DNA from: Zooshikella harenae
GTDB lineage: Bacteria; Pseudomonadota; Gammaproteobacteria; Pseudomonadales; Zooshikellaceae
Reading direction: 5' to 3'
NCBI RefSeq assembly: GCF_018837975.1
Contig: NZ_JAGSOY010000011.1
Span: 1 to 64,000 of the forward strand
DNA: 64,000 nt
Part shown: positions 34,737 to 42,261 of the stretch, piece by piece
How positions within the stretch are numbered: position 1 is the first letter of the stretch
Layout: the number at the start of each line of letters is the position of its first letter
Translations under genes and position numbers: made by a program
The notes under the pieces: model-generated
What the model saw: only the letters and a program-made list of their open reading frames with translations
What the model was told of the DNA's origin: nothing
Database searches by the model: none

Positions 34737-35729
34737 TTAGAACGTGGCTGAACTTAGTGGGAGTTGAATCCACTCAAAAGGCACTTGCTGTTCTTCAGTA
34801 TAATTTTCGAACAAATCGACTGCATCACGGATACGGTGTAAATATTTATCTGCAGTTTCCTGATGAAAGCCAATTGAAACATAAATAGTTTGTTGGGGAT
34901 TTTTCCGCCATTTTTCAATATTTTGTTTCAATACCGCTAACATTTCTGGTCCAGTAATATAATCCGCCAGGATACCATTATCAGGGATTTCCCATAATGG
35001 TGAATACGCAGGGCCTATAAGATAGGGTTGTGAGACAGGCGTAATCGTAGTCCATAAGCCATTAAGCCAGTTATATAATCGATTCGACCAACGTCTTCCT
35101 TTTAATAATGCAGGTGCTGTAGCGGAGGAATCAAATAAAAAGCCTTCGGCTGATAGTGCAGTGATTACATTAGGTTCTGCCATCCATCCACCAGCACGGA
35201 AGCTGACAGGCTGCTTAAATCCATTATTGATCAAAATTTGTTTGCTGACACTGATAATATCTTTCAACTCATCTGTGGTATAAGCACTAATGGGGACATT
35301 AGCACCACAGTCTCCACTGGTATAACAGCTATTGAGTGATATTGGACCAGGATAGGACCAGTTAGGGGAGCGTCTGAACGTAACATTTGCATACTCAACA
35401 AGAGAGCGCCAGGCGTGAATATGTAGACCATGTTCATCATTATTGCGCAGCACCTGCTTGATTTTCCTGGTAACCTTATAAGGATTAGCATTAGTCTTAG
35501 TGTAATACGCTGCATTTAAAAAGTGGAGCAGCCCAATATGTGGATAATCTTCCCGAAAGGCTTCCATTGCCTCTAAATTTTTTTCATCTAATATTCTACC
35601 CTCCCAATCAACACTGATGATACCAATTACCTTGCCTTGGGCATGAACTTGGCTAATTAATGTAAATATCAGGAATGCGGATACGAAAATAAAATGTATA
35701 ACAGACTGATGCTGTTTGCATACTCTCAT
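34737..35729 (-). CDS. Secreted polysaccharide deacetylase-like protein
   Basis: With the ATG at 35729 the product is 330 residues and begins with a signal peptide (MRVCKQHQSV, then a hydrophobic core, cleavage after SQVHA). The frame also opens at 35780, which would add 17 residues before the signal. The fold signs of an NodB-type (CE4-like) deacetylase are the early metal aspartate in GIISVDWEG, the histidine pair in EHGLHIHAW, FRAGGWMAEP for the substrate/metal arginine motif and a late VSIGFHQETADKY. It would remove acetyl groups from an extracellular or periplasmic polysaccharide. The substrate is unknown and there is no capsule cluster nearby. It is monocistronic. Confidence 0.75.
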   Translation of the reverse strand: MRVCKQHQSVIHFIFVSAFLIFTLISQVHAQGKVIGIISVDWEGRILDEKNLEAMEAFREDYPHIGLLHFLNAAYYTKTNANPYKVTRKIKQVLRNNDEHGLHIHAWRSLVEYANVTFRRSPNWSYPGPISLNSCYTSGDCGANVPISAYTTDELKDIISVSKQILINNGFKQPVSFRAGGWMAEPNVITALSAEGFLFDSSATAPALLKGRRWSNRLYNWLNGLWTTITPVSQPYLIGPAYSPLWEIPDNGILADYITGPEMLAVLKQNIEKWRKNPQQTIYVSIGFHQETADKYLHRIRDAVDLFENYTEEQQVPFEWIQLPLSSATF

Positions 35730-35961
35730 GACAAGTTCCTTTGTACAGAATTCCATTACAACGCACGACAGTTTACCCACAAAGTATAAAGCTTGGAAGC
35801 TTGGATTTTACTAAATAATGCATAAGCTGTTTATTGTCTTTAAACAGTGTTGGCTGCTGTGAAATTTGTGAAATATTTCACCTGATCATCAGCGTCATTA
35901 GCAGGGATAATAAGACCCATCAAGACGCAAGGCAGAGTGATGTCTCTTTGAGGTAACATAT

Positions 35962-37152
35962 ATGGAACAACAGTTTTATAGCCTGCTGACTCAGGTAGGT
36001 AAGGCTAAATTGGTCAATTATCATGTACTTGGAAAAACGCTAAATTTATCCAAAATACAAGTAGGTGATGGTGGCGATAAAAAAGGAAAAGAGGTTTTTC
36101 CTACAGAAGATGATACGCAGCTTGTAAATCTACGCTGGGAAGGGAGTATCAACCGTATTTACGCAGACAGTAAAAATGAAAATTATTTAGCGGTTGAAGC
36201 CATTATTCCTGAAGATATTGGTGGCTGGTATATCACAGAATTTGGTATTGTTGATGATGAAGGTGATTTAGTCGTTATTGGTGGATATCCTAAAACGTAT
36301 AAACCAAAACTTACCCAGGGATCTGGTAGTAGCCTTTATTTGAAAGTACTTTTTGAGGTATCTAACGCAGAAAACGTTCAGTTAAAGGTTGATCCATCCG
36401 TTGTTTTAGCATCACAGGGCTTTGTTTCTGATAAATTTAATGAACATTTATACGATAGCAATCCTCACAAACAGTACTTAAAGAAGGACGAGTATAGTTC
36501 AAGTCAAAAGCAAATATTGTCAGAGTTATCGAGACTGCCAATTTATCCAGAGGTATTAAATAAAGATAACCGCTTAACGATTACCAAAAATGGGAATGGC
36601 ACAGTTACAATAGATAAAGGTCAGATAATTAGATGGCGTGGGCATAAGGATTTCCCTACAGACAATTATACAGAAGCGCAACGGACTTTTAATATCGATA
36701 ATAATAAAATGTATCATTTAAGATGGAGTCCCGAAAAAGGATTTTCATTAAATGACTTGGAAGATAATAAATATAATCCTGAAAAATTAGATGAAAAAGA
36801 TAAGTCATTTGATACTCAGTATGATGATATGCTGGTTGCTAAAATTGACAGAAGTAGTACTACAAGTTTGATTAACTCTATTCATCTAATGACTGATGGT
36901 ATATTTATAAATATAGTGGATGGTAAGAGCTTAGAAACGAAAATTAATTGGTCTAGAACCCCTCGAGGCTATGTGGTGGGAATGCATGATCCAGATGATA
37001 ATGTGAAAACAGATTATGGCATTGTTCCAGATGCATTTGGAGAAATTGGAATAGAAAATACGCGATATAATGCTTATTTGAAAATGGTTTCCTGGAATCA
37101 GACAAATGGAACTAGTGGTTATTTATCTGCAAGAGTCCGTTGGGAAGCATAA
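35962..37152 (+). CDS. Phage-type tail fibre protein
   Basis: The 396-residue protein starts with a phage tail-collar fibre domain (DUF3751-like, about 1-160): MEQQFYSLLTQVGKAKLVNY, then VNLRWEGSINRIY, LAVEAIIPEDIGGWYITEFG and LVVIGGYPKTYKPKL. The motif HLYDSNPHKQYLKKDEY (about 165-185) is the spacer commonly found in tail fibres. The C-terminal half is a polar, beta-type region with no resemblance to known receptor domains that I can name. The next gene, 2 bp on, looks like its assembly chaperone. No capsid, portal, baseplate or integrase gene is near, so this is an isolated fibre module. A good RBS (GAGG) precedes the ATG. Confidence 0.85.
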   Translation: MEQQFYSLLTQVGKAKLVNYHVLGKTLNLSKIQVGDGGDKKGKEVFPTEDDTQLVNLRWEGSINRIYADSKNENYLAVEAIIPEDIGGWYITEFGIVDDEGDLVVIGGYPKTYKPKLTQGSGSSLYLKVLFEVSNAENVQLKVDPSVVLASQGFVSDKFNEHLYDSNPHKQYLKKDEYSSSQKQILSELSRLPIYPEVLNKDNRLTITKNGNGTVTIDKGQIIRWRGHKDFPTDNYTEAQRTFNIDNNKMYHLRWSPEKGFSLNDLEDNKYNPEKLDEKDKSFDTQYDDMLVAKIDRSSTTSLINSIHLMTDGIFINIVDGKSLETKINWSRTPRGYVVGMHDPDDNVKTDYGIVPDAFGEIGIENTRYNAYLKMVSWNQTNGTSGYLSARVRWEA

Positions 37153-37154
37153 AA

Positions 37155-37637
37155 ATGAAAGCAATCCTTGATAGAGATTTAATTATTGGTACGGTTACAG
37201 GGCATTGCAACGGTATTGAAATACCTGTTTATTTGCATAATCATAAACTATATACTCTACGCTTTAATGGAGAAGACATAGTAAGTATATCTCAATATAA
37301 AAAATTCTACATTGATAAAACGGGTATAAAACATATCATCCAACATAACTCAGCATGGCAGCCATTAGTATGTGATTTCGATGATGAGTTGATCTTAGAA
37401 AATGGAATTTGGCGTATTAAAAATAATAATGATAAATATAATGAAACGATAAACAGTGTGAGCGCTAAACGAAGAAGTGACTATATAAAAGAAGCTGACC
37501 CTCTAAAAAATGAATATGATTATGATCTTATCGTTAATCCTGGTAATGCTGATGCTAAGAAACACCAGTGGATTGCTAAAGTGAAAGAGATAAAAGCGCG
37601 TTATCCTTTTCCATCAAAAGCCACATTTAATCTTTAG
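37155..37637 (+). CDS. Probable tail fibre assembly chaperone
   Basis: The ATG at 37155 gives 160 residues. A TTG at 37140 inside the fibre gene is possible but less likely. The N-terminal half is beta-type. The C-terminal half (RRSDYIKEADPLKNEYDYDL ... KKHQWIAKVKEIKARYPFP) has the R---I-EAD, W and late YPFP-type pattern of phage tail fibre assembly proteins. The position directly behind the fibre gene supports this. The N-terminal domain is not recognised and the identification is moderate. It is followed by a strong hairpin. Confidence 0.6.
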   Translation: MKAILDRDLIIGTVTGHCNGIEIPVYLHNHKLYTLRFNGEDIVSISQYKKFYIDKTGIKHIIQHNSAWQPLVCDFDDELILENGIWRIKNNNDKYNETINSVSAKRRSDYIKEADPLKNEYDYDLIVNPGNADAKKHQWIAKVKEIKARYPFPSKATFNL

Positions 37638-37702
37638 TAAGCTTATTTGAATAACTTCTGATTACAAGGAAATTATTAATGTTTTTTAGATAAAAAGATG
37701 TG

Positions 37703-37728
37703 TGGCCGTGACAATAGTGTCACGGCCA
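37703..37728. terminator. Perfect hairpin after the tail-fibre pair
   Basis: TGGCCGTGACA and TGTCACGGCCA are perfect 11-bp arms with loop ATAG, the most GC-rich structure in the area. There is no immediate T-run on the plus strand; on the minus strand a T-rich stretch follows 8 bp on. It probably separates the tail-fibre genes from the convergent hsp20 gene. Confidence 0.65.
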
Positions 37729-37743
37729 AATAAAAGTACTAAA

Positions 37744-37759
37744 ACCCTTCGTTATGGGT
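37744..37759. repeat. Palindromic unit ACCCTTCGTTATGGGT
   Basis: A dispersed palindrome copy, 16 bp after the hairpin at 37703-37728 and 15 bp before the end of the hsp20 gene. It is one base different from the copy at 23991. Confidence 0.7.
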
Positions 37760-37773
37760 ACAAAACCTATAAA

Positions 37774-38241
37774 TTAAGCTACCTTTTCTTTACTTGTTTT
37801 GTGTTCCAGGACATTCTCGGAAGCATTAATAGCAATGGTTTTAGGCTTCATTGCTTCAGGTATTTCCCTAACCAAATTAATGGTCAGCAGGCCATTATTT
37901 AACTCAGCGCCAGTGACTTCAACATGATCTGCCAGGTTGAAACGGCGTTCAAATGACCGACTAGCAATACCTTGATAGAGGTATTTCCTTTCTGTTTTAT
38001 CTTCAGCATTTTTACCTTTAATTGTTAATATGCCTTGTTCCATTTTAATATCGAGGTCTTCCCGACTGAAGCCTGCTACTGCAAGGGAGATGGTGTAGCG
38101 GTTATCATCAATGACCTCGATATTGTAGGGCGGGTAAGTACTGCTGGTATGGTCATTACGTAAAGCTGAGTCTAGCAGAGACGCTAGTCGATCAAACCCT
38201 ACAGAACTGCGATACAGGGGAGTAAAATCAATTGAATTCAT
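37774..38241 (-). CDS. ibpA: Small heat-shock protein, Hsp20/IbpA family
   Basis: The ATG at 38241 has a near-perfect Shine-Dalgarno (AAGGAGGA) and gives 155 residues starting MNSIDFTPLYRSSVGFDRL, the IbpA-type N-terminus. The alpha-crystallin domain (about 37-130) contains PPYNIEVIDDNRYTISLAVA, FSREDLDIKMEQGILTIKG, the IASRSFERRFNL strand and LNNGLLTINLVREIPEA. The C-terminal tail has the I-x-I-like KPKTIAINAS. It holds unfolding proteins for refolding by DnaK/ClpB. A longer frame to 38280 exists but lacks a good RBS. The 5' untranslated region looks like a ROSE thermometer. Confidence 0.92.
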   Translation of the reverse strand: MNSIDFTPLYRSSVGFDRLASLLDSALRNDHTSSTYPPYNIEVIDDNRYTISLAVAGFSREDLDIKMEQGILTIKGKNAEDKTERKYLYQGIASRSFERRFNLADHVEVTGAELNNGLLTINLVREIPEAMKPKTIAINASENVLEHKTSKEKVA

Positions 38242-38330
38242 TACATATCCTCCTTTAGAAGCGATACGAAATAAAGCCAATAAACACGGACTTCATTACT
38301 CTGAAAAGACGTAGTGAGCTGCGCTCAAAA
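38242..38330 (-). promoter_or_regulatory. ROSE-like RNA thermometer upstream of hsp20
   Basis: On the minus strand the 5' leader ends UAUCGCUUC-UAAA-GGAGGAUA followed by UGUAAUG. UAUC-CUUC pairs fully with GGAGGAUA when the single G is bulged, hiding the ribosome-binding site (hairpin at 38246-38266). UCGCU opposite the Shine-Dalgarno with a bulged G is the hallmark U(U/C)GCU element of ROSE thermometers, known upstream of ibpA in many proteobacteria. The outer part of the leader was not folded. Confidence 0.65.
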
Positions 38331-38421
38331 CTTAATATAGAGCTTTTAATTTGTTTTTCAAGGGCGCTAAATGACGATAATATGGAATTGTTTGTTTAAG
38401 GATATTAATTGAGTAGCATTT

Positions 38422-39180
38422 ATGGATGATAAGCTGTCTATACTGATGAAAACGCCAATAGAGCATGATTATTCTGAAGTATCTACTGATCAGTTACTTG
38501 AGTTACAGCAGAACGATCAAGCTGTTGAATTGACCCCATTATCCCGGCTAAAGTTAGCAAACAGCTACTTTCTTGAAGGTCACTATGGCTGTATTGAACG
38601 CATGTATTGTCGGGAGGTGGTTGCAAAGCGATTACAGTTATTATTAGCTGTTTTACCTGAGACATTGGGTGTTATCGTTTTTGATGCATTTCGTTCTATT
38701 GCAACACAACATTCACTCTTTGAGTCTATTTCAAAGGATATACGATGTCGTTATCCTGATTTAACTGCAGGTGAATTACATACAGAGGTCAGGAAGTTTG
38801 TCGCCCATCCTGATGAACCATCTCGTTTCGCTATCCCTCCTCATAACTCGGGCGGTGCTATTGATTTAGCACTGTTTAATGTAAATACAGGGAATCTGTT
38901 AAATTTTGGATCAGGGTTTGATGAGCAGACACCGCTAGCTGTTACGGATTATTTTGAGCAGCCTTATGATCATAGCCAAACCTTGTTTAATGAGACACAA
39001 TGGTTAACTATACGCAACAATCGTCGTCTATTATTTGGCTTAATGAAGTCATATGGGTTTGTTAATTTTTCTTGTGAATGGTGGCATTTTGACTTAGGTG
39101 ATTGCTTATGGGCAAATGAACTAGGTATTGATTGGTATTACCCATCAATGGAACAAGATGTGCGAACATTAAAGGAGTAA
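38422..39180 (+). CDS. M15 family D-alanyl-D-alanine dipeptidase (VanX/DdpX-like)
   Basis: The 252-residue protein carries the zinc site of peptidase family M15D: PPHNSGGAIDLAL (usual SxHxxGxAxD, first His and Asp ligands) and CEWWHFDLG (catalytic Glu and third His ligand). VFDAFRSIATQHSLF is the arginine-bearing substrate loop. It lacks a signal peptide, so it should work in the cytoplasm on D-Ala-D-Ala or another small dipeptide. It is followed 4 bp later by a PAS-LuxR regulator, clearly one operon. There are no vanHA-type genes nearby, so vancomycin resistance is not implied; peptidoglycan recycling or signalling is more likely. Confidence 0.88.
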   Translation: MDDKLSILMKTPIEHDYSEVSTDQLLELQQNDQAVELTPLSRLKLANSYFLEGHYGCIERMYCREVVAKRLQLLLAVLPETLGVIVFDAFRSIATQHSLFESISKDIRCRYPDLTAGELHTEVRKFVAHPDEPSRFAIPPHNSGGAIDLALFNVNTGNLLNFGSGFDEQTPLAVTDYFEQPYDHSQTLFNETQWLTIRNNRRLLFGLMKSYGFVNFSCEWWHFDLGDCLWANELGIDWYYPSMEQDVRTLKE

Positions 39181-39184
39181 AGTT

Positions 39185-39907
39185 ATGCAAAAGGTTGATC
39201 CTAAGTTAGCGCGTTTTTTTGATCAATTGCCTGGTGCTTGGGGATGCAAGGACGCTGAGTCTAACTTTATGTATGCCAATGAGGATTATGCGAGACTGAT
39301 TGGTCTTAATCATCACTTTGATATCATCGGTCGAACGGACTTTGATATGCCTTGTGAAACGGTTAATTGTGCAGAGCAGTTTCGTCGTCAAGACCAGCAA
39401 GTAATAGGGGCTAATAAAAAGCTAAGAATATTAGATATTCATCCGTTTGCTGGTGGTGAATGGAAAGCCTATATTTTTACTAAAACCCCGTTACTCGATG
39501 ATAATGACTATATAATGGGTACTATTTTCCACGGTGCAGATATTACATCTGCATCGACCGTTGAGCTTGGTTCGCTGTTGGGACGAATCCAAATGGGCGC
39601 TGCCCAAGGGGACAGTCTTGTCAGCCAATCAAGCTATATTTTGGATAAATCCTATGGGGCTGTTAAGTTAACTGAACGACAGTCAGAGTGTTTGTTTTAC
39701 TTAATAAGAGGTAAAACGGCAAAAGAAATTGCGCAAATATTGGGTTTATCTATGCGAACAATAGAAATCTATATAAATCAACTGAAAACCAAGTTTAATG
39801 CCCAAAGTAAAGCTGACCTTATTGATCAGTCAATAAGTATGGGCTACCTAGCACTAATCCCTGAACGTTTATTTTGTCAGCAGCTATCCATAACCTTGAG
39901 GGATTAA
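39185..39907 (+). CDS. PAS-domain LuxR-type transcriptional regulator
   Basis: The 240-residue protein has an N-terminal PAS domain (about 10-115: GAWGCKDAESNFMYANEDYA, IIGRTDFDMPC, AYIFTKTPLLDDNDYIMGTI) and a C-terminal LuxR helix-turn-helix (about 165-225: LTERQSECLFYLIRGKTAKE, LGLSMRTIEIYINQLK). The arrangement equals that of PAS-LuxR regulators found beside amino-acid or virulence genes in gammaproteobacteria. The start is 4 bp after the stop of the VanX-like gene, so the two are cotranscribed; the regulator may sense a ligand tied to the dipeptidase product. The ligand is unknown. Confidence 0.88.
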   Translation: MQKVDPKLARFFDQLPGAWGCKDAESNFMYANEDYARLIGLNHHFDIIGRTDFDMPCETVNCAEQFRRQDQQVIGANKKLRILDIHPFAGGEWKAYIFTKTPLLDDNDYIMGTIFHGADITSASTVELGSLLGRIQMGAAQGDSLVSQSSYILDKSYGAVKLTERQSECLFYLIRGKTAKEIAQILGLSMRTIEIYINQLKTKFNAQSKADLIDQSISMGYLALIPERLFCQQLSITLRD

Positions 39908-39937
39908 GTTAATGGTTTTGATAAAGGGGGTTGAGAC

Positions 39938-39985
39938 TTAACGAAGCAGCTTCAGTGGCAAAGAAACTTATGGCTACTTCGTTAA
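39938..39985. terminator. Hairpin after the PAS-LuxR gene
   Basis: TTAACGAAG at 39938 pairs with CTTCGTTAA ending at 39985, extended by CAGC/GGCT with one bulge. There is no T-run, so it is a weak terminator candidate. Confidence 0.4.
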
Positions 39986-40084
39986 TGTGTTTCACTCTCT
40001 ATAAGTATTGGAGTGAAGAATCCTTTTGGCGAGTTGTGAAGTGGCTAGCTTGAACGCACTGTTATGTTATTCACTTTAACCATA

Positions 40085-40450
40085 TCAGTGCGGTGAAACT
40101 AAAGTCAGAATATTTTGGTCAGGGTCATACACATGGATTAGTTTCATACCATCTTCTAACTTTTCAGGTGAGCTGTACAGTTTGACATGCTTTCGCTTTA
40201 AACGGCGTAATGTTTTACGCATATCTTTGACAAGTAAAGAAATACCTGTGAAGCGACCAATAAACTGGCTTTTATCCAGACCATCAGTAGAAATGGTTTC
40301 GAGAACTAGTTTGGTTTCGCCAGTATTAAAAACAGCGAATTGTGCCTCCATATTTACATTTTCAACTGGCAGGCCTAGCTGATGCTTGTAGAAGTCCAGA
40401 GCTCGGCTGAAGTTGTAGGTAAAAATTCTGACAGCATTCAAGGTATACAT
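40085..40450 (-). CDS. VOC (glyoxalase/bleomycin-resistance fold) family protein
   Basis: The 121-residue protein is a single VOC unit pair: VRIFTYNFSRALDFYKHQLG then ENVNMEAQFAVFNTGETKLV in the first beta-alpha-beta-beta-beta module, GISLLVKDMRKTLRRLKRKH and KLIHVYDPDQNILTLVSPH in the second. A C-terminal E is not present in the usual metal position (YDPDQN- replaces DPDGN-ELV), so the metal site may differ. The function could be a small-molecule isomerase, dioxygenase or resistance protein; none can be chosen. It is monocistronic. Confidence 0.8.
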   Translation of the reverse strand: MYTLNAVRIFTYNFSRALDFYKHQLGLPVENVNMEAQFAVFNTGETKLVLETISTDGLDKSQFIGRFTGISLLVKDMRKTLRRLKRKHVKLYSSPEKLEDGMKLIHVYDPDQNILTLVSPH

Positions 40451-40705
40451 TCGCTGCTTATCTCCACATCATGTTTCCTCAAAGAGACATACTGCATCAC
40501 GTAAGGTTGCAATTTACTTACGGCCCAAGTGTCATCAAGCATACAAGGCATTAAATGAAATGAAAGGGGTTTTTTCATTGGAAGTGTACTGTATTTGGTG
40601 GATGTTATTAGTGGTGTTGTGCTAATACCAAAGACATCACACCTAAAACAGATACTAGATCAGTTTATTAAGCCTTCATTGAAGAATAACAATAATAATT
40701 GGCTT

Positions 40706-40725
40706 ATACCCTTCGTTACGGGTAT
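40706..40725. repeat. Palindromic unit ATACCCTTCGTTACGGGTAT
   Basis: A full-length copy of the dispersed palindrome in the 40451-41019 gap, between the VOC gene and a putative small RNA. The outer ATACCC/GGGTAT arms are perfect. Confidence 0.7.
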
Positions 40726-40779
40726 TTATTGGCCACGTTAACGTCACTCACTGAAGGTATGATGGCATAAGATTCAAAT

Positions 40780-40890
40780 AAAAAAAAACCCTGACCTTAG
40801 TTGGGGAAGTGTCAGGGTATATTACTTAACTTTGCCTTAGACAAAAAGGGGTAAACTTCAATACGTGTAACTAGACTAGCTAGATATTTG
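40780..40890 (-). ncRNA. Putative small RNA with C-rich terminator loop (copy 3)
   Basis: On the minus strand, CCCTGAC-N15-GTCAGGG (40789-40817) is followed by a run of eight or more T: a clear intrinsic terminator. Its loop contains CTTCCCCAAC. A second C-run (TTTACCCCTTTTT) lies about 35 bases upstream in the transcript. No coding frame fits between here and the EAL gene at 41020, and a TTGAGT-N18-AAATAT promoter-like pair lies at about 40880-40912. It could instead be the distant terminator of the EAL gene. See the two related structures at 41926 and 54790. Confidence 0.45.
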
Positions 40891-41019
40891 CCAAAATCCG
40901 TAGATTTACTCAACACGCTGTGCTATTTACCTACATCTAAGCGACAGGTGTGGACTAACGTTTACTATAGCAGTTGCGAAAGCAATGTAATTTTTACTGG
41001 ATTGTATAATATTTAGCCG

Positions 41020-41796
41020 CTACAAAATATATTGTTGTAACTGTTGTATATGTTGGTGGAGTGTAGTGCTTCCAGCATATAAACTGGATGACGGTAATGA
41101 AAATAAGTTGCCCTGTAGCAAATCGATACCACTACTCAGGGCCAATACGGCCTGTTTCTCTGTTTCTACTGCCCTGATTACACTTAGGCAACCTACCTCA
41201 TTTGCAACTGCAACAAGTTTCGTGAATAGATGACTTGTATGATGCTGGTTCTCTGTTCTGTGTAAATCTCGCAAATCACACTTGATGATGTCAGGTCTTA
41301 TACTTTCAATGTGATAAGCAGTCGTTTTGCTAAGTTCAATGTCATCAAGTGCAACAAGTAGCCCAATTGCCTTATAGGTGTTGGCGACCTCTTTAAGTAA
41401 TCCTTTGTCTTTGAAGGCTTTTTCGCTCAACTCAATAATCAACTGACAGGGTGAAAGAAGGCTTTGCTTTAAGAGATGGTCGAGTAAATACGAGTGACTG
41501 AAATCTTGTCTAGCTAACGCTTCAGTTTGTTTGAAGAACAGCCAATTACCAGATAGATCCTGAGCTGAGAAAGACTGGCAATGTGATATACGGCAAAGTT
41601 GATCAAGTAATACCAATTGATCCAGTCTTGTTGCTAAGCTAAATAGTGCTGCAGGGTTAGCTTTACTTTGCTGATGATTAGACGGAGGTTTGCTGCGGAT
41701 AAACGCTTCATATCCAATCACTTGCTGATGGCGAATATTAATAATTGGCTGGAAGCTGCTACTAAGTGTAAAGCCTTGGTATATCAAGGGTGACAT
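41020..41796 (-). CDS. Degenerate EAL-domain protein
   Basis: The 258-residue protein spans a single EAL domain without sensory domain. Motifs are readable but altered: YEAFIR for EAL-R, WLFFKQTE where V-N-S-P is usual (the metal-binding Asn is missing), LIIELSEKAF for ELTE, VALDDIELSKTT for DDFGTGYSSL (GTG lost), IKCDLRDL for KIDK, RAVETEKQ for EGVET and LLQGNLFS for QGYLFS. Several metal ligands remain, but loss of Asn and loop 6 makes c-di-GMP hydrolysis unlikely, so a binding or protein-interaction role is more plausible. A putative small RNA or distal terminator lies downstream. Confidence 0.8.
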   Translation of the reverse strand: MSPLIYQGFTLSSSFQPIINIRHQQVIGYEAFIRSKPPSNHQQSKANPAALFSLATRLDQLVLLDQLCRISHCQSFSAQDLSGNWLFFKQTEALARQDFSHSYLLDHLLKQSLLSPCQLIIELSEKAFKDKGLLKEVANTYKAIGLLVALDDIELSKTTAYHIESIRPDIIKCDLRDLHRTENQHHTSHLFTKLVAVANEVGCLSVIRAVETEKQAVLALSSGIDLLQGNLFSLPSSSLYAGSTTLHQHIQQLQQYIL

Positions 41797-41925
41797 GATA
41801 ATTCATCATATTCTGCCAAAGGGATAGGTGTTAGTAAGGTGCTCAGCTAAATAAGAGAGGCGCCTAATCTTAAGTTAGATAAAGGCCTAGGCATTGTAAA
41901 AAAAATGCCATATATTTTTTAAGAA

Positions 41926-42030
41926 TAAAAAAAAGCCCTAACTATTGGGGGTGTTAGGGCGTTTGAAGAAATTCCATAAAGTTAAGGAGTGTCTTAACAG
42001 CGCAAATCCTACCAAAATACTAGTTACCAC
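41926..42030 (-). ncRNA. Putative small RNA with CCCCCAA terminator loop (copy 2)
   Basis: On the minus strand, GCCCTAAC and GTTAGGGC (41935-41960) form a perfect 8-bp stem with loop ACCCCCAATA, followed by TTTTTTTTATT. Upstream in the transcript a second small hairpin GTTAAG-ACACTC-CTTAAC is readable. No gene on this strand ends here: the nearest minus-strand gene upstream is far away and the region to 42261 is non-coding, so the terminator should belong to a short independent RNA of about 80-100 nucleotides. No clear promoter could be chosen. Confidence 0.5.
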
Positions 42031-42261
42031 ATATTAGTAGTTATACCCAAGTTGATTCGGTATACACCTAGCAAAATGAACTTAATTCCTTTATATAATA
42101 CTAAGATGAGCTTAGTGCTTAGTAACCTTTTCTTACTCAGCACAGGCGAGTATAGATAGACATACAGCTTATTTGGCAGGATTTGGGCATAAATAATCTG
42201 ATATGTATAAGTGATAACCAAGTTACTTAAAAAGGTTACTTAAATAGAAAAGGTTGTAGGA

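Noticed and set aside
35962-37637. Remnant of a complete prophage
   Set aside because: No integrase, terminase, capsid, lysis or baseplate gene and no attachment-site repeat is visible around the fibre module.
38422-39180. Vancomycin-resistance vanX
   Set aside because: No vanH, vanA or vanRS genes are present, and Gram-negative VanX/DdpX homologues serve other roles.
42024-42221. Minus-strand frame of 65 codons with hydrophobic residues
   Set aside because: No RBS or known pattern. The hydrophobic look comes from AT-rich codons, and the putative small RNA explains the terminator downstream better.
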